A stretch of 55,130 bases of DNA. It comes from Mycobacterium sp. 852002-50816_SCH5313054-b. Its GTDB lineage: Bacteria; Actinomycetota; Actinomycetes; Mycobacteriales; Mycobacteriaceae. Below the pieces are notes generated by a model that was not told the origin of the DNA, searched no databases, and saw only the letters and a program-made list of their open reading frames with translations. Shown one piece after another: positions 16,752-28,043 of the stretch; the stretch's first letter is position 1; each line of letters begins with the position of its first letter. The stretch spans positions 1-55,130 of the forward strand of contig NZ_LZIC01000052.1 in assembly GCF_001667185.1 (NCBI RefSeq), read 5' to 3'. The position numbers and the translations under genes are program-made.

Positions 16752-16775
16752 CGGGACTCACCCTATTGTGTGGCG
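16752..16775. promoter_or_regulatory. 24-base divergent gap between metG and tatD with a leaderless-type promoter
   Basis: On the plus strand TATTGT (16764-16769) is placed exactly six bases before GTG 16776, as expected for a -10 box of a leaderless mRNA. On the minus strand AGGGTGAG precedes the metG ATG. The metG promoter must therefore lie inside tatD, and the tatD -35 region inside metG. Confidence 0.45.
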
Positions 16776-17621
16776 GTGGGCTCCAACCGCTCCGGTAATC
16801 GCGAGGCGCCGCCGGCGCCCGAGCCGCTGGCGCCGCTGATCGACGCGCACACCCATCTCGACGCATGCGGCGCGAGCGACGCGGCGGGGGTGCGGGCCGT
16901 GCTGGACCGCGCCGCGGCCGTCGGGGTGGGCGCGGTGGTCACGATCGCCGACGACCTGGACTCGGCGCGTTGGGTGGCGCGGGCCGCCGAGTGGGATCCC
17001 CGGGTGTATGCCGCCGTGGCGTTGCACCCGACCCGCGCGAACGCGCTGGACGACGCCGCCCGCGCCGAGATCGAGCGACTGGTCACCCTGCCCAGGGTGG
17101 TGGCCGTCGGCGAGACCGGGATGGATCTGTATTGGCCCGGGCGCCTGGACGGCTGCGCGGAGCCCGGCGTGCAGCGGGAGGCCTTCGCGTGGCACATCGA
17201 CCTGGCCAAGCGGTCCGGGAAACCGCTGATGATCCACAACCGGGAGGCCGACGCCGCGGTGCTTGACGTGCTGGCGGCCGAGGGCGCCCCCGACGCCGTG
17301 ATCTTTCACTGCTTTTCCTCGGATGCCGCGATGGCCCGCCGCTGCGTGGACGCCGGGTGGTTGCTGAGCCTGTCGGGGACCGTGAGTTTCCGCAACGCCC
17401 GCGCCTTACGGGAGGCGGTGCCGCTGATACCGCTGGAGCAGCTTTTGGTGGAAACCGACGCGCCGTATTTGACGCCGCACCCCTACCGGGGCGCAGTTAA
17501 CGAGCCCTACTGCCTTCCCTATACTGTGCGGGCGATCGCTGAACTGCTGGAGCGTCGTCCGGAGGAATTGGCGCAGATTACGACCAGCAATGCTCGACGG
17601 GTCTACGGGCTGGCCTCGTGA
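16776..17621 (+). CDS. tatD: TatD family metal-dependent hydrolase/DNase
   Basis: TIM-barrel metallohydrolase of 281 residues. The metal-binding entry motif is DAHTHLDA near residue 24, with EtGMD (VGETGMDLYW), IHNREAD, and the late HCFSS and ETDAPYLTPHP blocks, all diagnostic of TatD. Relatives are 3'-5' DNA/RNA exonucleases or deoxyribonucleases. The frame is open far upstream into metG; the likely start is GTG 16776 (leaderless promoter) or GTG 16770. It stands at the head of the plus-strand group tatD-rpfB-ksgA-ispE (Rv1008-Rv1011 in M. tuberculosis). Confidence 0.95.
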   Translation: MGSNRSGNREAPPAPEPLAPLIDAHTHLDACGASDAAGVRAVLDRAAAVGVGAVVTIADDLDSARWVARAAEWDPRVYAAVALHPTRANALDDAARAEIERLVTLPRVVAVGETGMDLYWPGRLDGCAEPGVQREAFAWHIDLAKRSGKPLMIHNREADAAVLDVLAAEGAPDAVIFHCFSSDAAMARRCVDAGWLLSLSGTVSFRNARALREAVPLIPLEQLLVETDAPYLTPHPYRGAVNEPYCLPYTVRAIAELLERRPEELAQITTSNARRVYGLAS

Positions 17622-19822
<2,201 letters not shown>

Positions 19823-19881
19823 CCGGGTGCCGTTGCGTGTGGTTGGCCCGGCGCAGCGATAGTCTGCTGCCGTGGCTGACA

Positions 19882-20832
19882 ATGTCTGACGGCAACACCG
19901 CCGCGCAGTGGGTGCCCACCGGGTCGGTCACCGTCCGCGTGCCGGGAAAGGTCAACCTGTACCTGGCTGTGGACGATCGCCGCGAGGACGGCTACCACGA
20001 GCTGACGACGGTGTTTCAGGCCGTTTCGCTGCTCGACGAGGTGACCGTCCGCAACGCCGACGTGCTGTCGCTCGAGCTCGTCGGCGAGGGCGCCGCCACG
20101 CTGCCCACCGACGGGCGCAACCTCGCCTGGCGAGCGGCCGAGCTGATGGCCGACCACGTCGGCCGGGCGCCCGACGTCTCGATCATGATCGACAAGTCCA
20201 TTCCGGTGGCCGGCGGCATGGCGGGTGGCAGCGCGGACGCGGCCGCGGTGCTGGTCGCGATGAACTCGCTGTGGGAGCTCAACATGCCGCGCCGGGACCT
20301 GCACATGCTCGCCGCGCGGCTGGGCAGCGACGTGCCGTTCGCTCTACACGGCGGCACCGCGTTGGGAACCGGTCGTGGCGAGGAGCTGGCAACCGTGCTG
20401 TCCCGCAACAGCTTCCACTGGGTGCTGGCGTTCGCCGCCGGTGAGCTGCTCACCCCCGACGTCTTCACCGAGCTGGACCGGCTCCGTGACGGTGGGGATC
20501 CGCCGCGACTCGATGAGCCGGGGCCGGTGCTGGCGGCCCTGGCCGCCGGCGACCCCGAGCAACTGGCGCCGCTGCTGGGCAACGAGATGCAAGCGGCCGC
20601 GGTGAGCCTCAACCCGTCGCTGCGCAACGCGCTGCGCGCCGGCGTGGAGGCCGGCGCCCTGGCGGGCATCGTGTCCGGCTCGGGCCCGACGTGCGCCTTC
20701 CTGTGCACTTCGGCGGGCGAGGCAGTCGATGTCGGGACGCGGCTGTCGGGCGAGGGCGTCTGTCGCACCGTCCGGGTCGCCAGCGGACCGGTGCCGGGCG
20801 CCCGCGTGGTGCCGACCCCCACTGAAGTGTGA
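19882..20832 (+). CDS. ispE: 4-diphosphocytidyl-2-C-methyl-D-erythritol kinase
   Basis: GHMP kinase of the MEP isoprenoid pathway; phosphorylates CDP-methylerythritol. The ATP-binding glycine-rich motif [15 protein letters not shown] lies near residue 110, the N-terminal [11 protein letters not shown] carries the substrate contacts, and the third GHMP motif is [10 protein letters not shown] near the C-terminus. Start ATG 19882 is chosen over the open frame that extends back into ksgA; GTG 19912, which matches the start used in M. tuberculosis, is an alternative that would shorten it by ten residues. It follows ksgA by 59 bases and ends the rpfB-ksgA-ispE group. Confidence 0.96.
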   Translation: MSDGNTAAQWVPTGSVTVRVPGKVNLYLAVDDRREDGYHELTTVFQAVSLLDEVTVRNADVLSLELVGEGAATLPTDGRNLAWRAAELMADHVGRAPDVSIMIDKSIPVAGGMAGGSADAAAVLVAMNSLWELNMPRRDLHMLAARLGSDVPFALHGGTALGTGRGEELATVLSRNSFHWVLAFAAGELLTPDVFTELDRLRDGGDPPRLDEPGPVLAALAAGDPEQLAPLLGNEMQAAAVSLNPSLRNALRAGVEAGALAGIVSGSGPTCAFLCTSAGEAVDVGTRLSGEGVCRTVRVASGPVPGARVVPTPTEV

Positions 20833-20884
20833 AATTGCGCTCACCGCGCGCCACAGTTTGGCAGTTACTTAAGAGGAGTTTAAG

Positions 20885-20911
20885 ATGACTCCCGGTGACG
20901 AGCAGCGCTAA
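20885..20911 (+). CDS. Eight-codon leader ORF with strong ribosome-binding site
   Basis: ATG at 20885 encodes MTPGDEQR and a TAA. It is preceded by AGGAG (20874-20878) at the ideal distance of six bases, inside a locally A+T-rich stretch (TTACTTAAGAGGAGTTTAAG). It lies 177 bases before the acyl-CoA synthetase start in a 256-base gap. It may be a translated upstream ORF controlling the downstream gene, or chance; no regulatory hairpin pair is obvious. Confidence 0.35.
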   Translation: MTPGDEQR

Positions 20912-21088
20912 GCACGACCACTCGATTCCGTCGTCCGCCGGGCATCCCGGCGGACTCGTCGGCTCATCACCGCTTCGAGACCTAACCGCTGCCCAACTGT
21001 GCTCGCGCGCCTGCTACCCAGCGGCGCCCAGCAGGCGGAATATGAGAATCCGGGCCTTGGGGAAATCGCCGGAACCGAGGAGGTTTTT

Positions 21089-22723
21089 GTGAGCAGGTTT
21101 ACCGAGAAGATGTTCCGCAATGCCCGCACGGCGACGACGGGCATGGTCACCGGTGAACCGCACGAACCCGTCCGGCACACCTGGGGCGAGGTTCACGAGC
21201 GCGCTCGCCGCATCGCGGGCGGCCTGGCCGCCGCGGGCATCGGCCTCGGCGACGCCGTCGGCGTGCTCGCCGGCTTCCCGGTGGAGATCGCCCCGACGGC
21301 GCAGGGCCTGTGGATGCGCGGCGCCAGCCTGACCATGCTGCACCAGCCCACGCCGCGCACCGACCTGGCCGTGTGGGCCGAGGACACCATGACCGTCATC
21401 GGCATGATCGAGGCCAAGGCCGTCATCGTCTCCGAGCCGTTCATGGTGGCCATTCCCGTGCTCGAGGAGAAGGGCATCACGGTCCTCACCGTCACCGACC
21501 TGCTGGCGTCGCAGCCGATCGACCCGGTCGAGGTCGGCGAGGACGACCTGGCGCTGATGCAGCTGACGTCCGGCTCGACCGGATCGCCCAAGGCGGTCCA
21601 GATCACCCACCGCAACATCCACTCCAACGCCGAGGCCATGTTCATCGGCGCCCAGTACGACGTCGACAAGGACGTCATGGTGAGCTGGCTGCCCTGCTTC
21701 CACGACATGGGCATGGTCGGCTTCCTGACCATCCCGATGTACTTCGGCGCGGAGCTGGTCAAGGTCACGCCGATGGACTTCCTGCGCGACACGCTGCTGT
21801 GGGCCAAGCTCATCGACAAGTACCAGGGCACCATGACGGCGGCCCCCAACTTCGCCTATGCGCTGCTGGCCAAGCGGTTGCGCCGCAATGCCAAGCCCGG
21901 TGATTTCGACCTGTCCACGCTGCGCTTCGCGCTGTCGGGCGCCGAGCCCGTCGAACCCGCCGACGTCGAGGACCTGCTCGACGCGGGCAAGCCGTTCGGC
22001 CTGAGGCCCTCGGCGATCCTGCCGGCCTACGGCATGGCCGAGACGACGCTGGCCGTGTCGTTCTCGGAGTGCAACGCCGGCCTCGTCGTCGACGAGGTCG
22101 ACGCCGACCTGCTGGCCGCCCTGCGCCGGGCCGTGCCCGCCACCAAGGGCAACACCCGCCGGCTGGCCACGCTGGGTCCCCTGCTGACGGACCTCGAGGC
22201 CCGCATCATCGACGAGAACGGCAACGTGATGCCCGCGCGCGGCGTCGGGGTCATCGAGCTGCGCGGCGAGTCGCTGACGCCCGGCTACCTCACCATGGGC
22301 GGCTTCATCCCGGCCCAGGACGAGCACGGCTGGTACGACACCGGTGACCTCGGCTACCTGACCGAGGAGGGCCACGTCGTCGTCTGCGGCCGCGTCAAGG
22401 ACGTCATCATCATGGCGGGCCGCAACATCTACCCGACCGACATCGAGCGGGCCGCCGGCCGCGTCGAGGGCGTCCGGCCGGGCTGCGCCGTCGCGGTGCG
22501 CCTGGACGCCGGCCACTCCCGCGAGTCGTTCGCCGTCGCGGTCGAGTCCAACGCCTGGCAGGACCCGGTCGAGGTGCGCCGCATCGAGCACCAGGTCGCC
22601 CACGAAGTGGTGGCCGAGGTCGACGTGCGGCCGCGCAACGTGGTGGTGCTGGGCCCCGGCACCATCCCGAAGACGCCGTCGGGCAAGCTGCGTCGCTCCA
22701 CGTCGGTCAGCCTGGTCAGCTAG
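21089..22723 (+). CDS. Fatty-acyl-CoA synthetase / fatty-acyl-AMP ligase-like (Rv1013 orthologue)
   Basis: Adenylate-forming enzyme of 544 residues that activates a carboxylic acid, probably a fatty acid. The P-loop-like motif [16 protein letters not shown] lies near residue 165, YGMAETT around 315, and the A8/hinge region YDTGDLGYL ... [20 protein letters not shown] around 410-455; the C-terminal catalytic Lys region is TPSGKLRR. The M. tuberculosis counterpart is labelled pks16, but nothing here resembles a polyketide synthase. GTG 21089 has GAGGAGG five bases upstream; the frame is open 90 bases further, without a comparable site. A strong bidirectional terminator follows at 22741-22802. 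Confidence 0.95.
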   Translation: MSRFTEKMFRNARTATTGMVTGEPHEPVRHTWGEVHERARRIAGGLAAAGIGLGDAVGVLAGFPVEIAPTAQGLWMRGASLTMLHQPTPRTDLAVWAEDTMTVIGMIEAKAVIVSEPFMVAIPVLEEKGITVLTVTDLLASQPIDPVEVGEDDLALMQLTSGSTGSPKAVQITHRNIHSNAEAMFIGAQYDVDKDVMVSWLPCFHDMGMVGFLTIPMYFGAELVKVTPMDFLRDTLLWAKLIDKYQGTMTAAPNFAYALLAKRLRRNAKPGDFDLSTLRFALSGAEPVEPADVEDLLDAGKPFGLRPSAILPAYGMAETTLAVSFSECNAGLVVDEVDADLLAALRRAVPATKGNTRRLATLGPLLTDLEARIIDENGNVMPARGVGVIELRGESLTPGYLTMGGFIPAQDEHGWYDTGDLGYLTEEGHVVVCGRVKDVIIMAGRNIYPTDIERAAGRVEGVRPGCAVAVRLDAGHSRESFAVAVESNAWQDPVEVRRIEHQVAHEVVAEVDVRPRNVVVLGPGTIPKTPSGKLRRSTSVSLVS

Positions 22724-22740
22724 CGCCGGTCAACTTCTGT

Positions 22741-22802
22741 CGCGAGCGCGCGCAAATTGCCATGGTTTGCGGCGCGTCGCCGTACAAACGCGCGCGCTCG
22801 CG
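22741..22802. terminator. Composite stem-loop between convergent genes
   Basis: Perfect 13-base arms (22741-22753 and 22790-22802, a CGCGAGCGCGCGC stem) enclose 36 bases that themselves can pair through GTTTG and CAAAC. It lies between the convergent acyl-CoA synthetase and TetR genes and probably terminates both. Confidence 0.6.
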
Positions 22803-22813
22803 GTCAGGCCGAG

Positions 22814-23413
22814 TCACCTGAGCGGGGAAAGGCCGGACCGCACCAGATCCAGGCATGCGGCGGTGATCGCCGACAGGTCATCGACACAGCCGTTACGGCC
22901 CCACGTCTCCACCCCGACGACCATCGCCGCCGCCAGCGTGGTGCCCGCCACCTGGGCGACCAGATCGATGTTCGGCACATCGGGGTAGCGGCGCTTGACG
23001 AAGTCGGTGAACACCGCGGCGAATGACGACTGCACCACTCGCAGGTGGCCGGCGACCTGATCCCCGGTGATCAGTTCGGCGCGGGCGAGGGCCGCCTGTC
23101 GAACAACTTCGAGGTCGTGCGGGAAGCTTTCGATGCTGGCCCTGACTGCGTCGAACAGCGACTCGGAGCGCGGACGTTGCGCGAGCGCGTCGGCCAGCCA
23201 CTCCACCTGGGTGTCGTAGTCCTGGAACAGCACGGCTTCCTTGGTGGGGAAGTGCCGGAAAAACGTGCGCTCGGTGACGCCGGCTTCCTGCGCGAGCTGC
23301 TGCACCGTGACGTTGCCGAAGCCCTCGCTGGCGAACCTCTTCAGGGCCACCTGCCGCAGCGCCTCATGCGTCCTGCTGCGGCGCAGCTTGTGCAGATTCG
23401 TCCGCTCGCCCAT
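22814..23413 (-). CDS. TetR family transcriptional regulator
   Basis: Repressor-type regulator of about 199 residues with an N-terminal HTH (LRQVALKRFASEGFGNVTVQQLAQEAGVTERTFFRHF in pieces) and a helical ligand-binding domain. VTERTFFRHFPTKEAVL is a typical recognition region. It is divergent from the oxidoreductase at 23554, and two near-identical palindromes sit between them. ATG 23413 or 23422 is preferred: the longer frame from 23455 would place the first operator inside the coding sequence. It probably represses itself and the oxidoreductase. This gene pair is absent between Rv1013 and Rv1014c in M. tuberculosis as I recall it. Confidence 0.9.
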   Translation of the reverse strand: MGERTNLHKLRRSRTHEALRQVALKRFASEGFGNVTVQQLAQEAGVTERTFFRHFPTKEAVLFQDYDTQVEWLADALAQRPRSESLFDAVRASIESFPHDLEVVRQAALARAELITGDQVAGHLRVVQSSFAAVFTDFVKRRYPDVPNIDLVAQVAGTTLAAAMVVGVETWGRNGCVDDLSAITAACLDLVRSGLSPLR

Positions 23414-23440
23414 AACCCGCATCCCATCACATCGATGGCT

Positions 23441-23479
23441 TGTCAGTGCCGACATCTTTCAATTGAGTCAGTACTGACA
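23441..23479. promoter_or_regulatory. Tandem palindromic operators GTCAGTRCYGACA
   Basis: Two 13-base sites, GTCAGTGCCGACA (23442-23454) and GTCAGTACTGACA (23467-23479), differ at only two symmetric positions and are 25 bases apart. Each contains an inverted repeat; the second includes a perfect 12-base palindrome (23467-23478). They lie in the divergent promoter region between the TetR gene and the oxidoreductase and are very likely the regulator's binding sites. Confidence 0.75.
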
Positions 23480-23553
23480 TATATTGGGGGCGCCCCGCGG
23501 TGGGTGCCCGGGCCGGGTCGCCTCGAAGACCATTCGGAGAAGGAGCATCAGCG

Positions 23554-25119
23554 ATGACGGATTATGACGCGATCGTGGTCGGGGCCGGCCACAACGGGTT
23601 GACCGCGGCGGCGGTCCTGCAGCGCGGCGGCATGCGCACGCTGTGCCTGGAGGCCAACACCTACAGCGGCGGAATGGCGGCCACGGTCGAGTTGATCGAC
23701 GGATTCCGTTACGAGATAGCGGGTTCGGTGCAATTCCCCACCGCCCCCGAGATCACCAAAGAGCTCGGGCTGGACACACTGCCCACCGTTGACGCCGAGG
23801 TCCAGTCGGTCAACCTCGGCGACAACGGCGAAGAACCCATGATCTTCTACCGCGATCCCATGCAGCTGATGACCCACCTCGCGGAGAAACTCGGGACCGA
23901 GGCCGTCACGGGCATGGCCGAGATGATCGGCTGGAGCCAGGGGCCGGCAAAGGCGCTCGGCCGCTTCGAGGTGCGCACGCCGCCCAAGACGCTCGATGAG
24001 ATGTACGCTTGCGCCGCAAACGAATTCGAACGCAGGGCTATTCACGAGGTGCTGTTCGGGACGGCGATGGATGCCATCGACCGCTTCCTGCCCGACAAGG
24101 ACAAGCACGCGGTGCTGCGCGGCATGCTCGCCTTCCTCGCCATCAACTCCACCTACCGCGGGCCCTACACCCCGGGTAGCGCAACGTGTTTGGCGTTCGC
24201 GCTCGCCGTCCCGAACGAGGGCACCGCGATGATGACCAAGCTCGAGGGCGGAATCGGGGCGCTCGGCCAGCACCTGCACGAGCTGTTCGTCTCCCACGGG
24301 GGCGAGATCCGGTATCGCGCCAAGGTCGAGAAGATCCTCGTCGAGAACGATCGCGTGACGGGCGTGCGCCTGAAGGACGGCTCCGAGATCAGCGCGCCGG
24401 TCGTCGTGTCCAACCTGTCGCCCGACTTGACCATGATCGATCTGGTCGGCGCCGAGCACCTGAGCGCGGACCTGGTCACCCGGCTCAGCGGGCGCGACCA
24501 CCGGGCGCCGTTCGTGCAGATCCACTTCGCCCTCGACGGCCTGCCGGAATTCGCCCCGCCGTACGACTTCCTCAACGAACCCGGCATGCAATCGTCCATC
24601 GGCATCTTCGGCTCACCCGAAGAACAGCAACGCCAATGGGAGGAGTGCAAGCGGGGCATCATTCCCGACAATCCGTCGATGGGCATGCAGATCCCGTCCG
24701 TGCACGATCCCGGCATGGCGCCCCCGGGCAAGCATGCGGCGAGCGCGTTCGCCTATGCGTTCCCGGTCGAAACCCCCCGCGAACTCCACGGCCAGCTCAA
24801 AAACGCGATGGCCGAGAAGGTCATCGACAAGATCACCCGCTACGCACCCAACTTCCGCGACATCCAGATCCGGCACATCACGTTCGCGCCGTACCACATG
24901 CAGACGATGTTCGCGGCACCCGCGGGCGACTTCTGCCACGGCATGCTGCATCCAGACCTGATGGGGCCCAACCGGCCCGGGCCGAAGGGCTTCCTCGACA
25001 TGCCCCTCGGCATCGAGGGGCTGTACCTTGGCAGCGCGGGATGCCATGGGGGACCGGGGATTACCTTCACTCCCGGCTACAACGCCGCCCACCAGGCGCT
25101 GGAGGACGTCTCGGGATGA
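23554..25119 (+). CDS. Phytoene desaturase-like FAD-dependent oxidoreductase
   Basis: Flavoprotein of 521 residues of the CrtI / amine-oxidase-like group. The N-terminal FAD motif is DAIVVGAGHNGLTAAAVL (residues 5-22), followed by an acidic residue in CLEANTYSGGM, a pattern seen in the phytoene desaturase / retinol saturase-like NAD(P)/FAD-dependent oxidoreductases. The C-terminal FAD-contact motif is GLYLGSAGCHGGPGITFTPGYNAA. The substrate is unknown; carotenoid or other isoprenoid, or lipid desaturation are possibilities, but no carotenoid genes are nearby. ATG 23554 is preceded by AGAAGGAG. It is probably controlled by the divergent TetR through the tandem palindromes. Confidence 0.9.
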   Translation: MTDYDAIVVGAGHNGLTAAAVLQRGGMRTLCLEANTYSGGMAATVELIDGFRYEIAGSVQFPTAPEITKELGLDTLPTVDAEVQSVNLGDNGEEPMIFYRDPMQLMTHLAEKLGTEAVTGMAEMIGWSQGPAKALGRFEVRTPPKTLDEMYACAANEFERRAIHEVLFGTAMDAIDRFLPDKDKHAVLRGMLAFLAINSTYRGPYTPGSATCLAFALAVPNEGTAMMTKLEGGIGALGQHLHELFVSHGGEIRYRAKVEKILVENDRVTGVRLKDGSEISAPVVVSNLSPDLTMIDLVGAEHLSADLVTRLSGRDHRAPFVQIHFALDGLPEFAPPYDFLNEPGMQSSIGIFGSPEEQQRQWEECKRGIIPDNPSMGMQIPSVHDPGMAPPGKHAASAFAYAFPVETPRELHGQLKNAMAEKVIDKITRYAPNFRDIQIRHITFAPYHMQTMFAAPAGDFCHGMLHPDLMGPNRPGPKGFLDMPLGIEGLYLGSAGCHGGPGITFTPGYNAAHQALEDVSG

Positions 25120-25126
25120 CCTTGGG

Positions 25127-25702
25127 TTACCAGGCGTGGACGCGGTTCTGCGCCGGCTCCAGCCCCAGCTCGATGAGCAACTCGGTGGCGTCGGCGGCCT
25201 GCTCGCAGATCGTCGGGACCTCGCCGCGCTCAGCGGCGGTGAAGTTCTCCAGCACGAACGCCGCCGGGTCTTTGCGTCCGGGCGGACGGCCGATGCCGAC
25301 GCGCACGCGCTGAAACTCCTTGGTGCCCAACGCCGCCACCACCGAGCGCAGCCCGTTGTGGCCGCCCTCGCCGCCGCCGATCTTGAGCCGGATGCTGCCG
25401 AACTCCAGGTCGAGGTCGTCGTGGATGACGATGATGTCGGCCGGGGCAACGGAGTAGAACTTCGCCAGCGGCCCGACCTGGCGGCCGGACTCGTTCATGA
25501 AACAGCGCGGCTTGGCCAACAACACCGAGTGTCCGGCGAGCCGACCGCTGACGACCTCGGCCCCGGATCGCTTGTGCGCCTTGAACTTTGCTCCCAACCG
25601 CGCCGCGAGCAGGTCGGCCACCATGAACCCCAGGTTGTGCCGGGTGCGGGCGTAGTTGTCTCCGGGGTTGCCCAGGCCGACCACCAAAAGCGGTTCGGCC
25701 AC
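25127..25702 (-). CDS. pth: Peptidyl-tRNA hydrolase
   Basis: Releases peptides from prematurely dissociated peptidyl-tRNA, recycling tRNA. The 191-residue protein has the family length and motifs: [20 protein letters not shown] with conserved Asn12 and catalytic His22, [21 protein letters not shown] with the catalytic-region Asp, and [12 protein letters not shown]. The start is GTG 25702. It lies 12 bases after the rplY stop, on the same strand, the conserved rplY-pth arrangement of Rv1015c-Rv1014c. Confidence 0.98.
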   Translation of the reverse strand: MAEPLLVVGLGNPGDNYARTRHNLGFMVADLLAARLGAKFKAHKRSGAEVVSGRLAGHSVLLAKPRCFMNESGRQVGPLAKFYSVAPADIIVIHDDLDLEFGSIRLKIGGGEGGHNGLRSVVAALGTKEFQRVRVGIGRPPGRKDPAAFVLENFTAAERGEVPTICEQAADATELLIELGLEPAQNRVHAW

Positions 25703-25714
25703 GTCGCGAACCGC

Positions 25715-26377
25715 CTACTCGGACTCTTCGCCGGAGGCCTCGGCTTCTTCGCCCTCTTCCGCCTCCGGAGCCGCTGCTTCGCCCTCGGGGGCCTCGCCGG
25801 CGCCCTCTTCCGCGAGGTCCGCGGCGGTCGGCGCGTTCACCACGTTGACCACCAGCAGGTCGGGGTCGGAAACGAGGCTGACGCCGTTCGGCAGGGCGAT
25901 CTGCCCGGCGGTGAACTGGGTGCCCGGAGGGGCATCTTCGACCGACACGGTCAGCTGCTCGGGAATCGACATGGCCTCGGCCTCGATCTCGATCGTGTTG
26001 GTCTCCTGGGTGACCAGAGTGTCGGGCGCGGCGTCGCCCTCGATGACGACGTTGACCTCGACGTGAACCTTCTCGCCGCGGCGCACGACCACCAGGTCGG
26101 CGTGCTGAATCGTGCGGCGGATCGGGTGAATGTCGAGCGCCTTGGTCAGCGCCAGCTGTTCCTTGCCGGCAATGTCGAGGGTCAGCACCGCGTTGGCGCC
26201 CGAGTGCCGCAGCACCGCCGCGTAGTCGTGACCGGGCAGTTCCAGGTGCTGGGGGTCGGCGCCGTGACCGTAGAGGACGGCGGGAATCTTGCCGTCGCGG
26301 CGGGCCCGGCGGGACGCGCCCTTGCCGGTCTCGGTACGCACCGTCACCGCGAGTTGGTTGACTGCTGACTTGGCCAT
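25715..26377 (-). CDS. rplY: 50S ribosomal protein L25 (CTC/TL5 long form)
   Basis: 5S rRNA-binding ribosomal protein of 220 residues, longer than E. coli L25 because of the C-terminal CTC domain. The N-terminal 5S-binding domain shows [20 protein letters not shown] and the conserved [16 protein letters not shown] highly acidic Glu/Ala tail (about the last 35 residues) is typical of actinobacterial versions. ATG 26377 is chosen; the frame is open 33 bases further upstream but with no improvement in fit. Confidence 0.97.
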   Translation of the reverse strand: MAKSAVNQLAVTVRTETGKGASRRARRDGKIPAVLYGHGADPQHLELPGHDYAAVLRHSGANAVLTLDIAGKEQLALTKALDIHPIRRTIQHADLVVVRRGEKVHVEVNVVIEGDAAPDTLVTQETNTIEIEAEAMSIPEQLTVSVEDAPPGTQFTAGQIALPNGVSLVSDPDLLVVNVVNAPTAADLAEEGAGEAPEGEAAAPEAEEGEEAEASGEESE

Positions 26378-26501
26378 CGTGTCGCTCCTGTTGCTCCTCG
26401 TTCGGGGCACGGCCAGGTCGCGACGATAACGTCGGTCTCCGTCGATGACGGTGTGCTAGCACCCTCGCCGTGACGCCCGGTCAGGTTAGCGCATGTGCAC
26501 C

Positions 26502-27371
26502 TCAGAGCGGAAATTTGGTGCTCGTGAGCCGCTCGGACAGCTCCCACAGCGCGCTCGCGGTGGCCGCATCCTTCGACCGGCGGCTGCGCCCGACCGGTTG
26601 GGTGCGGCCCAGGTAGCCGAACCGCGGGCCGACGAACGTGTCGCCCGGCACGTCCTGCGACGCGGCGTACAGGGTCTGCCGGGCGCCGAAGTCGGCGTCG
26701 GTGGCCACCACCCGCGTGGCGGCCGACATCAGGGCGTCGCCCAGCTTGCGGCCGGACGCGCCCTGCAGGTTGGTGTGCGAGTAGCCGGGGTGGGCGGCCA
26801 GCGCCCGCAGCGGCGAGTGCACCGCATCGAGCCGGCGCTGCAACTCGCTGGTGAACAGCAGGTTGGCGAGCTTCGACTGGCTGTAGGCCAGCCAGGGGGA
26901 GTACCGCCGGTTCGTCCAGTTCAGGTCGTCGAAGTCGATGCGGCCGGCCCAGTGCGCCATCGACGACACCGTGACGACGCGGTCGGTGAGCTTGGGCAAC
27001 AACAGGTTGGTGAGCGCGAAATGACCGAGGTGGTTGGTGCCGATCTGGCTCTCGAAGCCGTCGGCGGTCAGCGCGTAGGGCGCGGCCATGATGCCGGCGT
27101 TGTTGATCAGCACGTCGGCGCCGTCCACGCCGTCGGCGAACTGGCGCACCGACGACAGGTCCTGCAGGTCGAGTCGGCGCACCTCGACGTTCCCGTTCAT
27201 CTGCCGCGCTGCGGCATCGCCCTTGCCCGTGTTGCGGACGGCCATCACGATTTTCGCGCCCCGGCTGGCCAGCTCGCGCGCCGTCACCGCGCCCAGCCCG
27301 CTGTTGGCGCCGGTGATGATCACGGTGCGCCCGGCGAACGACGGCAGGTCAGCGGCGGTCCAGTTGGTCAT
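26502..27371 (-). CDS. Short-chain dehydrogenase/reductase
   Basis: Classical SDR of 289 residues, resembling protochlorophyllide reductase/retinol dehydrogenase-like SDRs of actinobacteria. The cofactor motif is TGANSGLG (residues 20-27), NNAG occurs in LINNAGIMAAP, and the catalytic triad has Ser in VSSMAHWAG and YSQSK as YxxxK. A basic residue after strand 2 (AVRNTGKG) suggests NADP(H). The substrate is unknown. It sits between lpqT and rplY on the same strand; this gene is not between them in M. tuberculosis as I recall. Confidence 0.93.
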   Translation of the reverse strand: MTNWTAADLPSFAGRTVIITGANSGLGAVTARELASRGAKIVMAVRNTGKGDAAARQMNGNVEVRRLDLQDLSSVRQFADGVDGADVLINNAGIMAAPYALTADGFESQIGTNHLGHFALTNLLLPKLTDRVVTVSSMAHWAGRIDFDDLNWTNRRYSPWLAYSQSKLANLLFTSELQRRLDAVHSPLRALAAHPGYSHTNLQGASGRKLGDALMSAATRVVATDADFGARQTLYAASQDVPGDTFVGPRFGYLGRTQPVGRSRRSKDAATASALWELSERLTSTKFPL

Positions 27372-27386
27372 GTCTGATGAGCTTAG

Positions 27387-28043
27387 TTACTTTGCGGCCA
27401 CGACGAATCCGTGGATGATCGCCTCGATGTCGGGTGCCTGCGCGGCCGCCTGGTCGGCCAGGCTGGTGATGGTCAACTGCGCCAGGTAGCGCTGGTTCGC
27501 GGGCGGCGACCCGGTGGGGATGACGATCCGGTTGAAGCTGTGCAGCCGGGTTCCGTCGAGGTCGTAGCTGCCCTGGACCATCGACGACGGAAAGCCGTTG
27601 TAATTCGCCGTCGAGGCGTCCAGCTGCTTGAAATCCTCGAACAGCTGGGCATCGTCGTTGCCGTGCTTGATCACCTGCGCCGGGTCGAAATCCCCCACCA
27701 ACTTGAAGACCACGAGCCGGGCGGTCGGATACTTGCCGCCGCGCGAGATGATCACCGTCTCCTTCGTGATCTTCGGGCTGCTAAAGGGCGACCAGCCCGG
27801 CGGTGTCGGTATCGACACGGTCAGATCGGGCAGGGAGCCCGGCGCCACCTGTTGCCCGGTGACGCCGATGTCTTGCAGATACTGCGACAGGGGCACGGGC
27901 TTCTGCGTCGTCGTGGGGGCGGCGCCGGTCGTCGAGCTCCTCGTCAGGATCGACTGGTAGTCAGGGGCTTTCGGCTGGTCGCAGGCCGCCACGGCCGTGC
28001 TCAGCGCGACCGCCACGACAGCGGCGCCCCAGTGCAACCTCAC
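27387..28043 (-). CDS. lpqT: Lipoprotein LpqT
   Basis: Predicted lipoprotein of 218 residues. The signal peptide has a short basic start, a hydrophobic stretch (GAAVVAVALSTAVAA) and a lipobox with Cys21, so the mature protein is anchored to the outer face of the plasma membrane. The mature part belongs to the LpqN/LpqT family (VSIPTPPGWSPFSSP region, then a domain ending in AIIHGFVVAAK). LpqT-like proteins are linked to envelope processes; the exact function is not known. The GTG start overlaps the ArsC-like stop as GTGA, indicating co-translation. Confidence 0.93.
   Translation of the reverse strand: MRLHWGAAVVAVALSTAVAACDQPKAPDYQSILTRSSTTGAAPTTTQKPVPLSQYLQDIGVTGQQVAPGSLPDLTVSIPTPPGWSPFSSPKITKETVIISRGGKYPTARLVVFKLVGDFDPAQVIKHGNDDAQLFEDFKQLDASTANYNGFPSSMVQGSYDLDGTRLHSFNRIVIPTGSPPANQRYLAQLTITSLADQAAAQAPDIEAIIHGFVVAAK

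Noticed and set aside
16452..16775. N-terminal extension of TatD into metG
   Set aside because: The extension is the antisense of metG and carries no domain; a start near 16776 fits homologues.
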